NCBI RefSeq assembly: GCF_022539505.1
Contig: NC_061512.1
Span: 151,635,962-151,699,961 of the forward strand
Origin: Lolium rigidum
Taxonomy: Eukaryota > Streptophyta > Magnoliopsida > Poales > Poaceae
DNA length: 64,000 bases
Reading direction: 5' to 3'
The notes under the pieces are model-generated. The model worked only from the letters and a program-made list of their open reading frames with translations. It searched no databases and was not told where the DNA came from. Below, piece by piece: positions 53,936 to 64,000 of the stretch (its first letter is position 1; every line of letters begins with the position of its first letter). The translations under genes and the position numbers were made by a program.

Positions 53936-54659
53936 CCTGACGGATCTGACCGACGGCGGCACGATGCGCGCCATGGCATGGACGACGCGCAGATCGGAGT
54001 CGATGGCGGCGTTGTTGATGTAGTCCCGTTCGATGGCGACGAAGACGAGCCGGCGATGGAGACCGCGCGAGCGAGACAGCCTGTTGCGTCGCACGTAGGG
54101 GCGCCCCGTGTGCAACACGTCCGGCTGTGTCGTGCGGTTGATGGCCGGTGCAGGTCGATGCCGTTGTCGGAGTAGAGGCGCAAGTGGACGACGGCGATGG
54201 GCGACTCAATCCGATCTATGATCGGTTAAACCAAAAAGAAAAATGCCGGTCGAGCGACCAGCGACGCAAAAAGAAAACCAATCTACGGATTGGAAAAAAA
54301 AACTCAAGGGCAGCGGATCAACAGATCGGCGGATGAACCCTCATACGGGTTGCGTGGCCCCCGGAGTAGGCCATGGAGATTGACCTCCCCGGGGGCGGCG
54401 CGGGCGGAAGCGCGGGCGGCGGCTAGGTCAAGAAGCGTGCCGCTCTGATACCATGTAGAAGGATAGAGGGATATGCGGAATATGTTGGATGTATTATTGA
54501 GCCTCATGGGCGAGTATATATAGGAGTACAAGGGACCGACTTGGAGTAGAAGACAAGAAACAAATCTATCCCTACCTAATCTATCCCTAACCGTCATATA
54601 CTCTAACATTTAACACGAAAATTATTAGAAATCTAATGTAGAATCCGTTCACACAATTT

Positions 54660-54896
54660 ATGTCGAATTTTATTGCCTTAATCTCCCAGACCGATGCGGT
54701 GCAACGAATGCCAACCGTCGGCATACACCTCCCGATCTCTCCTCAGTCCATCTCAATACGAACCGAGGAGAGCACCGTGTGTCCCTTGTTCTTCTCCACC
54801 AGTTTCTTTCACAAAGTTTCTTTAGATGAGCTCTGTACAGCTCGTACCGACCATGCCAACACCAACCACAAAATTAAGTTCATCGCTAGTTTTTGA
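54660..54896 (+). other. D LTR2 open frame (78 aa), conserved in LTR3 at 59731-59967
   Basis: MSNFIALISQTDAVQRM, CPLFFSTSFFHKVSLDEL, DHANTNHKIKFIASF. The LTR3 copy differs by two residues; LTR1 is frameshifted by a CT insertion. No family recognised. Conservation is explained by the recent origin of the copies, so coding is doubtful. Confidence 0.25.
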
Positions 54897-57616
54897 CGTC
54901 GTCCTCCATGATTATCTCGCCGATTCCCTGTACCAGAAGACTCTCCTTGTCAAAGCTTACCTCCAAGACATGGCGGTGCATCAAGTTGTCGTTGTTGGCC
55001 GCGACGCCTTCAGAGTTCATCTCGATGGTACGTCATATGCGGTAGTTCATACCTCGATTCCCTTTTACAGTTCTGCTCTTCTAATCAAAACCTACCTCCA
55101 GGACAGGTTTTTACTCCATTTTGGTTCTGTTATTCCGTCGCCGTCCGACGCCACTGCCGCACAATCCACTCGCCATCATCGCTAAGCCACGCCAAGGATA
55201 CCCGAGACTGCCGTCTGGTGCCGCACATAGTACATGTCCTCCATTTCTCTGTCGCCAAGGACCGCCGTAGCGTCGCCCGAGTCCACGGCCGTTCCGCCAT
55301 CGTCGTCCTCTTCCTAGTCATCATCGACTCGCTGTACGATCGGTAAGGACGTCTTCATCCCGTTCTTTTGATCTTTAGTATAAGTTACGGATCATTTACC
55401 ATACTGATACCAACAGCCTATCGTGTCTAGACATGTGTCTTTCTTTTCCGTTTCTATTTTTCTTTCACGCGTACGTGCAGACCAAACCGATCGATCGGTT
55501 CATACATTGTGCTAGCTAATCCACGTACAGAAGCTTTAAAATTTTATATCTTTAATTCTAGATCTCCGTTTTAGATAATTCCTTTTGCATTTAGTTTGTA
55601 ACTAAATTATCTACAACTTTCATGTAGAAACTTTTCTCATCCGAACAACTTTTTCTAACAACTTTTCAGACATCATTATCACCATCCTGGAAAATATTTA
55701 ATCTTGTAAAAATCATGTAAAAATAAATACACATTCAAAAAAACTAACCTGAACTCAAAAAAAATTTGTAGAACACAAATATAAAACAGAACTTGACTTT
55801 TGGAGAAGTTTCTAAATATGTGAATTTGGATATATTTGATCTAATACAAATTCTAGAAATGCAAGTCAAGTTATTCTTTTTTTTATAATGGATCGCTTGA
55901 GGGTAATAAGTCCAGTAGCACACCTGGCGAAATTATTTGAACAAGATGAAAATATAAAATTTCAATTATGAGGATTTGAGTATTTTCACATAGAATTAAT
56001 TCTATAATTATGTTGCACATAATTCCTTTTGCAAAAATGATCCTTATAAATCATACCTATCCACCAGAAAAAAATCGCATACTTCATCTTGATCCATTCT
56101 CTGCCTAGCCATCTGAATATCCTATTCACATTTTCATATTGAGCCATAAAAATATAAAGGCTAAAACCAAATGCATAACAAATCATACAAAATAGTTTGT
56201 TTGTCCTACTTGATTTTGTTTCTGTTGGGATGTGTGTGTATGTTGTGTTATGTTATCTTATAGATAGTACAGAGAGTTACGTGTATTGCTGAGACAAAGA
56301 GAATGATCTACAATTTACCAAAAAGGCAAGTGTCACTCATGTCCTAATGTTTTCTATGCATATAGTTTTTACTTAGTAGATATTGCATGTGTAAGATATT
56401 TTCAAAGTATATGCTATGCTATGCTAATCCTATAGTCTTAGGATTTCCTCTAGTTTTCCTTAAGTTGCCATCGTAGGTAGTTTTGCTTAGCCATGCTATT
56501 AGATACGTGGTTGGGATATCATGATGAGATGAGATGAAGAAATATGTTTTTGTTATAAATGAAAATAACTTGACAAATGAAACACCTGGGCGGATTGGTA
56601 TGAGTGGAGCGTCTGCAGGGTGAAAATTGGTGGGGTCCGCCGCCCAGGAACAAAAGAGATTGGACAGGTTTCATGTTTAGTAGCTTCTTGTACAGTCGCA
56701 TGTCATATGGGCTCTATCTTGACTAAGTAGGTTGTAGGGTCCTGTCCTGACGTGACCATCAGATGTAGATGCGTAGGTTGGTACGGGTCCGTTCAGAGGG
56801 CTCAGGGCCTTACTTCCAAAAACAGTCTCGTCTTAGTCTTCTCCCAACCATTTGAGCAAAATGAGCATCATGGTGAAAAAGGGGCTGACTAAGTCGTGCG
56901 GGTAAAGTGTACAAACCTCTGCAGAGTGTTAAAAACTAAGAACTTAGCCGTGTCCCCGGTTACGGACAACTTTGAGCAATTGGACCTGAAGCTGCTGGAA
57001 GATCTCTCTCATCCCAATTTCATAATAAAACTTGATGGATGAACTTGGGTAGCATTAAGCTGGACTCTAGTGTCTATCCCTGGTGATCCAGCGTGATGAG
57101 AACTTGGGTTCATGCTTTTAGGTTTATATTTTCAAAGACAAATGATGTTTACAAAAGAGAGGGAAAATGCCCGCTTTTCTGCAAAGAGCCTAAACTGCAC
57201 CAGCAAAATATACATGTAGGTATTAGGCGCCATTTGAGTCCACTAAATAGTGACATCTTGCCAATACATTCAAAGTATTGACCAAATGTTTTTGGTTGTA
57301 ACTTTACCTGTTGCAGATATTTTAATAGACGAGTGAGTTACGATGATTAGGGTTACGGGTCTATCCTCAACATGCTCTCCTGTGGCACATGAAGATGAAG
57401 GACTCCATGTTATATGTTTGTTCGTTGTAAAACTCTGATATAATGCTAGCCTTGTGCTATGCAATTTGTAAGTCATTATGTATATATGGATCATGTGATG
57501 TAATAAAGACCTTTGTTTCTTAGTATTACATCTTAAACTGTGTGTGCTAGCGATTGATCCAGGGACTAGCACAATAAAGCACAGGGATCGGCACCCTACC
57601 GGGTGAGGTCACTACA

Positions 57617-59106
57617 GATGGTGTCAGAGCATTGTGTTGACCGTAGGTTCGTGACCCTAGGATTGGATTATAATAGGAAGACCCTAGGATGAAAAATCTA
57701 TCTAATCATGTTCCAAAAAAAAGTGCTATGTGAACTTCTAGTACATCTCATCTATTCCATCTTCAAAAATGTTTTCCTCTCGCCTTAGATGACCTACCTC
57801 TTGGAAACCATCAAGAAAGTAGAGATTTTGACCTTGTTCCCGAAGTGAGGGACTGATGTTTCATGTGATATTCTTCAATTCCGCAGGAAGACCAATGAAG
57901 AACTTGAAGAAAGACTTCGATGCAGACGGCACAACACACGAAGATACAACGAAGGAGTAGAATAGAAACTTGATGCATCCAATATAGAAATAGATGAGAC
58001 CACCATTAGTTCTCTTTTTTTATTAAACCAACGATATCGTAACAGAGTATTGATCTTACCAAATTGTGGTATGACCATGCTAGTTTGTTGTGTTTGAACC
58101 ATGTGCTTGATGTGATGAATGCTTGTTTGATGTTTGTCGTTTGATGAGTTGCCTTGATCTGATGTGTTTTGGTAGAAACCTTCTTTAGAATTTTCTATCT
58201 ATTCTCATCTACACCTCAAACGAAGAAAGTCTTTTATTGACGAGTTGCCATGAAGACAACATTACCAACCCCAACCATGGTGTTCCCAATCAAGATGAAG
58301 AAGCGTAGAATGCGAGAGAAGCAAACCAATAGCTAAGGATCGATAGAAGTTTTCTTTAAAAAAATGAACAATGGGAATGAACAATAGTTCAATCTCCATG
58401 AAAGATTTTTGTTAAACAGTGAGGTTGACTAAGAGTTAGAATGCGAGATTCAACAAACCATGTGTAGAGTAATGATCTGGGTGCAGGATGGATTGATCAC
58501 CATTCCTACTACTCTTATTATTTGCTCTTGTATTGTTGGTTTTGCGAATCTAGAGAGACATAACTATAAGAGAGACGATGTTAATAAGCTTAAAGCTTAG
58601 GGAGATAGTTTTCTATCCTCCATATTATTGGGCAATAGTTGCCAAACGTAGGATTACGTTGAGATCAAATACCAGCCACATTTTGAAGTGAAATGGAAGA
58701 CTGTCAAATACGCCAACTACAAGTATGAAGGATGTCGTGAAGTCTACTCAACTTAGTCTTCCGTTTGACCTAAAGAGTGACCGTTCAATGTCAAACATAG
58801 ATCGAAAGCCATCCTATCTAAACCATAACCCTACCGAGAGGAAGCCCTACACAAGCCATCTTGAGAATTGTTGAAGATTGAGCTATGTGAATAGACAACC
58901 ACCTATATATTGGTAAAGAAGTACAAAAGTTGACCCAGCGCATACTAAATCATACCCAAGACGAGCTTAGCCTAAACCCAAGACCTAAGACTTCCTACAA
59001 AAGTTTCTTTCAAGGGTGGTAGTCCACCCAGACATATGCCTAACCCATATTTCTTTCTAGCCTTCTCCGAATCTCGGGGACGAGATTCTTTTTAAGGATG
59101 GTAGTC
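57617..59106 (+). other. D internal region 2, non-coding
   Basis: Near-identical to internal region 1 (1490 against 1493 bp) with scattered substitutions and small indels. Confidence 0.78.
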
Positions 59107-60103
59107 TGTAACACCCCAAAATTTTGTAAATTTTGAAATGTTAAAATAAATAAATACGAATGTTTAAATTCTTTGTCTTGATTTAAATTCCGGAGGGAAT
59201 TAAAACTTTTGAGAAGTATTTTAAAGTATTTTTCCGAAATATAGATTTCATACACCTTTGCTTTTCAAAATATTTTAAAACAAAACCCTATCCTGCATAG
59301 AATGACCATATATGCCTACACGTAATATTTTGTGCTTTGAAATTTATGTTCAAATATAAAAAAATCCCAAATAGATTTTTTTTAATTATCTTTGTACTGG
59401 TATTTTATTTAAATTTTCTGAGTATGCTTCATTACAATTTAAATCAGGTTTCGGTTTTGAAAAAAAAACAAATGAACAGGAACAACCTGAACAGACTAAG
59501 CCACTTAAGCCCATCTAGGCCAAACGATCCAACTTAGGCCGACTAGACTAAATCGAGCCCTGTCATCATCCTCTTCCTCGTGCTTGTTCACGTAACAGAG
59601 AACCGAGACTTTAACGTCTATGGCACAGGTTACTCATCCTCTTCTCTCCCATCAATTCCGTCGACCGTTTCTTGTCGAGTTTAACACGAAAATTATTAGA
59701 AATCTAATATAGAATCCGTTCAGACAATTTATGTCGAATTTTATTGCCTTAATCTCCCAGACCGACGCGGTGCAACGAATGCAAACCGTCGGCATACACC
59801 TCCCTATCTCTCCTCAGTCCATCTCAATACGAACCGAGGAGAGCACCGTGTGTCCCTTGTTCTTCTCCACCACTTTCTTTCACAAAGTTTCTTTAGATGA
59901 GCTCTGTACAGCTCGTACCGACCATGCCAACACCAACCACAAAATTAAGTTCATCGCTAGTTTTTGACGTCGTCCTCCCTGGTTATATCGCCGATTCCCT
60001 GTACCAGAAGACTCTCCTTGTCAAAACCTACCTCCAAGACATGGCGGTGCATCAAGTTGTCGTTGTTGGCCGCGACGCCTTCAGAGTTCATCTCGATGGT
60101 ACG
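59107..60103 (+). repeat. D LTR3, truncated by R7
   Basis: It begins TGTAACACCCC and matches LTR2 up to GATGGTACG at 60103, where R7 begins. The T site is empty (TTTAA at 59680-59684). Confidence 0.85.
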
Positions 60104-61698
60104 TGATGCGTGTAGTTGACACGTCCGTTGGGAACCCCAAGAGGAAGGTGTGATGCGCACAGCGGCAAGTTTCCCTCAGTAAGAAACCAAGGTTTAATCG
60201 AACCAGTAGGAGTCAAGAAGCACGTTGAAGGTTGATGGCGGCGGGATGTAGTGCGGCGCAACACCGAGATTCCGGCGCCAACGTGGAACCCGCACAACAC
60301 AACCAAAGTACTTTGCCCCAACGAAACGGTGAGGTTGTCAATCTCACCGGCTTGCTGTAACAAAGGATTAACCGTATTGTGTGGAAGATGATTGTTTGCG
60401 GAGAAAACGATGAAAACAAGTATTGCAGCAGATTTGTATTTCAGTATTAAAAGAATGGACCGGGGTCCACAGTTCACTAGAGGTGTCTCTCCCATAAGAT
60501 AAAAGCATGTTGGGTGAACAAATTACGAGTCGGGCAATTGACAAATAGGGAGGGCATAACAATGCACATACATGGCATGATAAGTATAGTGAGATTTAAT
60601 TGGGCATTACGACAAAGTACATAGACCGCCATCCAACCGCATCTATGCCTAAAAAGTCCACCTTCAGATTATCGTCCGAACCCCTTCCAGTATTAAGTCT
60701 CAAAGCAACAGACAATTGCATTAAGTATGGTGCGTAATGTAATCAACAACTACATCCTCGGACATAGCGCCAATGTTTTATCCCTAGTGGCAACAGCACA
60801 ACACAACCTTAGAACTTTCTGTCACTGTCCCGGTGTCAATGCAGGCATGAACCCACTATCGAGCATAAATACTCCCTCTTGGAGTTAAAAGCAAAAACTT
60901 GGCCAGAGCCTCTACTAGTAACGGAGAGCATGCAAGATCATAAACAACACATATGTAATAACTTGATAATTAACATAACATGGTATTCTCTATCCATCGG
61001 ATCCCGACAAACACAACATAGAGTATTACGGATAGATGATCTTGATCATGTTAGGCAGCTCACAAGATCCAACAATGAAGCACAATGAGGAGAAGACAAC
61101 CATCTAGCTACTGCTATGGACCCATAGTCCAGGGGTGAACTACTCACTCATCACTCCGGAGGCGACCATGGCGGTGTAGAGTCCTCCGGGAGATGAATCC
61201 CCTCTCCGGCAGGGTGCCGGAGGAGATCTCTAGAATCCCCCGAGATGGGATCGGCGGCGGCGGCGTCTCAGTAAGGTTTTCCGTATCGTGGTTTTTCGCA
61301 TCATGGGTTTCGTGACGGAGGCTTTAAGTAGGCGGAAGGGCAGAGTCGGGGGCCTGACGAGGGGCCCACACCATAGGGCGGCGCGGGCCCCCCTTGGCCG
61401 CGCCGCCATGTGGTGTCGCCACCTCGTGGCCCCACTTCGTATGCTCTTCGGTCTTCCGGAAGGTTCGTGGCAAAATAGGCCCTCGGGTCTTCGTTTCGTC
61501 CAATTCCGAGAATATTTCGTTAATAGGATTTCTGAAACCAAAAACAGCAGAAAACGAGAAGCGGCACTTCGGCATCTTGTTAATAGGTTAGTTCCAGAAA
61601 ATGCACGAATATGACATAAAGTGTGCATAAAACATGTAGGTATCATCAATAATATGGCATAGAACATAAGAAATTATCGATACGTCGGAGACGTATCA
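60104..61698 (-). repeat. R7 3' LTR (1595 bp)
   Basis: On the minus strand it starts TGATACGTCTCCGACG and ends CTACACGCATCA (TGAT...ATCA). It is the same broad LTR type as R4 and R6 in the first 400 bp but has a different, longer second half. Confidence 0.85.
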
Positions 61699-61715
61699 AG
61701 CATCCCCAAGCTTAG
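61699..61715 (-). other. R7 polypurine tract
   Basis: CTAAGCTTGGGGATGCT on the minus strand abuts the LTR start. Confidence 0.8.
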
Positions 61716-64000
61716 TTACTGCTCGTCCCGAGCGGGTAAAACGATAACAAAGATAATTTCTGAAGTGATATGCCATCATAACCTTGATCATACTATTTGT
61801 AAACATATGTAGTGGATGCAGCGATCAAAACAATGGTAATGACATGAGTAAACAAGTGAATCATAAAGCAAAGACTTTTCATGAATAGTACTTCAAGACA
61901 AGTATTAATAAGTCTTGCATAAGAGTTAACTCATAAAGCAATAAATCAAAGTAAAGGTATTGAAGCAACACAAAGGAAGATTAAGTTTCAGCGGTTGCTT
62001 TCAACTTGTAACATGTATATCTCATGGATAATTGTCAACATAGAGTAATATAACAAGTACAATATGCAAGTATGTAGGAATCAATGCACAGTTCACACAA
62101 GTGTTTGCTTCTTGAGGTGGAGAGAGATAGGTGAACTGACTCAACATAAAAGTAAAAAGAATGGTCCTTCAAAGAGGAAAGCATCGATTGCTATATTTGT
62201 GCTAGAGCTTTTATTTTGAAAACATGAAACAATTTTGTCAACGGTAGTAATAAAGCATATGATTATGTACATTATATCTTACAAGTTGCAAGCCTCATGC
62301 ATAGTATACTAATAGTGCTTGCACCTTGTCCTAATTAGCTTGGACTACCGGATCTTTGCAATGCACATGTTTTAACCAAGTTTCACAATGGGGTACCTCC
62401 ATGCCGCCTGTACAAAGGTCTAAGGAGAAAGCTCGCATTTTGGATTTCTCGCTTTTGATTATTCTCAACTTAGACATCCATACTGGGACAACATGGACAA
62501 CAGATAATGGACTCCTCTTTAATGCATAAGCATGTGGCAACAATTATTATTCTCATATGAGATTGAGGATATATGTCCAAACTGAAACTTCCACCATGAA
62601 TCATGGCTTTAGTTAGCGGCCCAAAGTTCTTCTCTAACAATATGCATGCTCCAACCATAAAGGTGGTAGATCTCTCTTACTTCGAGACAAGACGGACATG
62701 CATAGCAACTCACATGATATTCAAGAAAGAATAGTTGATGGCGTCCCTGAAGCATGGTTATCGCACAACAAGCAACTTAATAAGAGATAAAGTGCATAAG
62801 TACATATTCAATACCACAATAGTTTTTAAGCTATTTGTCCCATGAGCTATATATTGCAAAGGTGAATGATGGAATTTTAAAGGTAGCACTCAAGCAATTT
62901 ACTTTGGAATGGCGGATAAATACCATGTAGTAGGTAGGTATGGTGGACACAAATGGCATAGTGGTTGGCTCAAGGATTTTGGATGCATGAGAAGTATTCC
63001 CTCTTGATACAAGGTTTAGGCTAGCAAGGTTATTTGAAACAAACACAAGGATGAACGGTACAGCAAAACTCACATAAAAGACATATTGTAAAGATTATAA
63101 GACTCCATACCGTCTTCCTTGTTGTTCAAAACTCAATACTAGATGTTATCTAGACTCTAGAGAAACCAAATATGCAAACCAAATTAGCAAGCTCTAAGTA
63201 TTTCTTCATTAATGGGTGCAAAGTATATGATGCAAGAGCTTAAACATGAGCACAACAATTGCCAAGTATCAAATTATCCAAGACATTTTAGAGTTACTAC
63301 ATGTAGCATTTTCCAATTCCAACCATATAACAATTTAACGAAGAAGAAACTTCGCCATGAATACTATGAGTAGAGCCTAAGGACATATTTGTCCATATGC
63401 TACAGCGGAGCGTGTCTCTCTCCCATAAAGTGAATGCTAGGATCCATTTTATTCAAAAAAACAAAAACAAAAACAAACTGACGCTCCAAGCAAACTACAT
63501 AAGATGTGACGGAATAAAAATATAGTTTCAGGGGAGGAACCTGATAATGTTGTCGATGAAGAAGGGGATGCCTTGGGCATCCCCAAGCTTAGACGCTTGA
63601 GTCTTCTTAGAATATGCAGGGGTGAACCACCGGGGCATCCCCAAGCTTAGAGCTTTCACTCTCCTTGATCATATTGCATCATACTCCTCTCTTGATCCTT
63701 GAAAACTTCCTCCACACCAAACTCGAAACAACTCATTAGAGGGTTAGTGCATAATAAAAATTAACATGTTCAGAGGTGACACAATCATTCTTAACACTTC
63801 TGGACATTGCATAAAGCTACTGGACATTAATGGATCAAAGAAATTCATCCAACATAGCAAAAGAGGCAATGCAAAATAAAGGCAGAATCTGTCAAAACAG
63901 AACAGTCCGTAAAGATGGATTTTATTAGGCCACCAGACTTGCTCAAACGAAAATTCTCAAATTGAATGAAAGTTGCGTACATATCTCAGGATCATGCACG
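61716..64000 (-). other. R7 non-coding internal region
   Basis: No supported ORF in 2.3 kb. Two more polypurine-tract-like blocks in reverse (GGCATCCCCAAGCTTAGA at about 63577 and 63637) and the 21-nt palindrome at 63564-63584 are present. Continues beyond the window. Confidence 0.7.

Larger units (their letters stand above)
51943..54613 (-). mobile_element. T: short-LTR non-autonomous retrotransposon with 5-bp target duplication
   Basis: The element is 51948-54608 (2661 bp) flanked by TTTAA (51943-51947, 54609-54613). LTRs of about 156 bp lie at 51948 to about 52103 and 54453-54608. On the minus strand the 5' LTR (TGTTAGAGTATATG...CCTTCTACA) is followed by TGGTATCAGAGC (54441-54452), the initiator Met-tRNA PBS, and the 3' LTR is preceded by CTGCGGGGGGA as polypurine tract. 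It carries no gag-pol. The very short LTRs are TRIM-like, but the 2.3-kb GC-rich interior is long for a TRIM. LTR1 and LTR3 of D have the same site empty. Confidence 0.92.
51367..57616 (+). repeat. D LTR2 (central), containing insertion T
   Basis: Starts TGTAACATCCC, ends GTCACTACA. Without T (2661 bp) and one TTTAA copy the LTR is 3584 bp. It serves as the 3' LTR of unit 1 and the 5' LTR of unit 2. Confidence 0.85.
46694..60103 (+). mobile_element. D: tandem LTR retrotransposon dimer (three LTRs, two internal regions)
   Basis: LTR1 46694-49873 (5' truncated), internal 49874-51366, LTR2 51367-57616 (contains T), internal 57617-59106, LTR3 59107-60103 (cut by R7). LTRs begin TGTAACATCCC / TGTAACACCCC and end GGTCACTACA. 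Each internal region starts with a PBS-like GATGGTGTCAGAGC and ends with a polypurine-type GGGACGAGATTC...AAGGGTGGTAG. The copies are near-identical with small indels. There is no gag-pol in the 1.49-kb internal regions, so it is non-autonomous. The LTR type resembles Ty3 chromovirus LTRs by its TGTAACACCCC start (recognition only). Confidence 0.85.
60104..64000 (-). mobile_element. R7: Athila-like LTR retrotransposon, 3' part
   Basis: Minus-strand element inserted in D LTR3. 3' LTR 60104-61698, polypurine tract, then non-coding internal sequence to the window end. GTACG at 60099-60103 is the target-site candidate. The internal part matches R4 in reverse (palindrome block, TGTGTCCACCAT region at 62942). 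Confidence 0.85.

Noticed and set aside
53428..54183. 251-, 149- and 206-codon minus frames in T
   Set aside because: Arg/Pro-rich text from CCGG repeats in several frames at once; no codon-usage or domain support.

Overview
This window looks like intergenic and pericentromere-like DNA from a large-genome temperate grass, most likely Triticeae (wheat, barley, rye, Aegilops and relatives). The basis is recognition by eye of grass LTR retrotransposon types (Athila-like elements whose LTRs start TGATACGTC, Tat-lineage Ty3 elements with antisense genes, a TGTAACACCCC-type LTR family), grass CACTA transposons, and two grass-style genes (a KIB1-4/DUF295 beta-propeller gene and a small B3-domain gene). 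No rRNA, tRNA, CRISPR or bacterial-type features were seen. Family names are deliberately not assigned where they could not be checked. Labels R1-R7, S1-S2, C1-C2, D and T are local to this annotation.

Layout, left to right. 1-4.4 kb is the only gene-like part: a broken DUF295 gene on the minus strand running off the left edge, a 49-bp minisatellite, and an apparently intact two-exon B3 gene. 4.4-7.3 kb is the 3' part of an Athila-like element (R1) with a complete 3' LTR. 7.5-20.6 kb is a minus-strand Tat-lineage Ty3 element (R2) with degenerate gag-pol, an antisense two-ORF region on the plus strand, and a Copia-like solo LTR (S1) inserted there. 20.6-28.4 kb is a second, different Tat-lineage element (R3) of the same architecture but with only a Gag-protease remnant and no RT-integrase; it carries solo LTR S2. 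28.4-34.0 kb is a non-autonomous Athila-like element (R4) with a single 219-aa ORF. 34.0-38.9 kb is a minus-strand gag-protease element (R5), the same family as S2, with an antisense acidic ORF. 38.9-39.7 kb is the start of another Athila-like LTR (R6). R2 to R6 each end where the next begins, and none of their missing right parts reappears, so the 100-N gap at 39709-39808 probably hides much sequence or joins unrelated contigs.

After the gap, 39.8-44.1 kb is a CACTA transposon (C1) inserted into the transposase gene of a second CACTA (C2, to 45.7 kb). 46.7-60.1 kb is a tandem retrotransposon dimer (D: LTR-internal-LTR-internal-LTR, LTR about 3.6 kb) whose middle LTR carries a 2.66-kb short-LTR insertion (T) with a perfect 5-bp target duplication and two empty sister sites. 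60.1-64 kb is the 3' LTR and internal part of a minus-strand Athila-like element (R7).

How the parts work together: almost everything is nested mobile DNA. Autonomous functions visible (all decayed) are R2 Gag-protease-RT-RNase H-integrase and the C2 transposase. The better-preserved reading frames are accessory: the R4 ORF, the C1 hybrid-binding-domain microprotein, and parts of the antisense ORFs. All coordinates and frame breaks are read by eye; intron boundaries are inferred from GT-AG and frame continuity.
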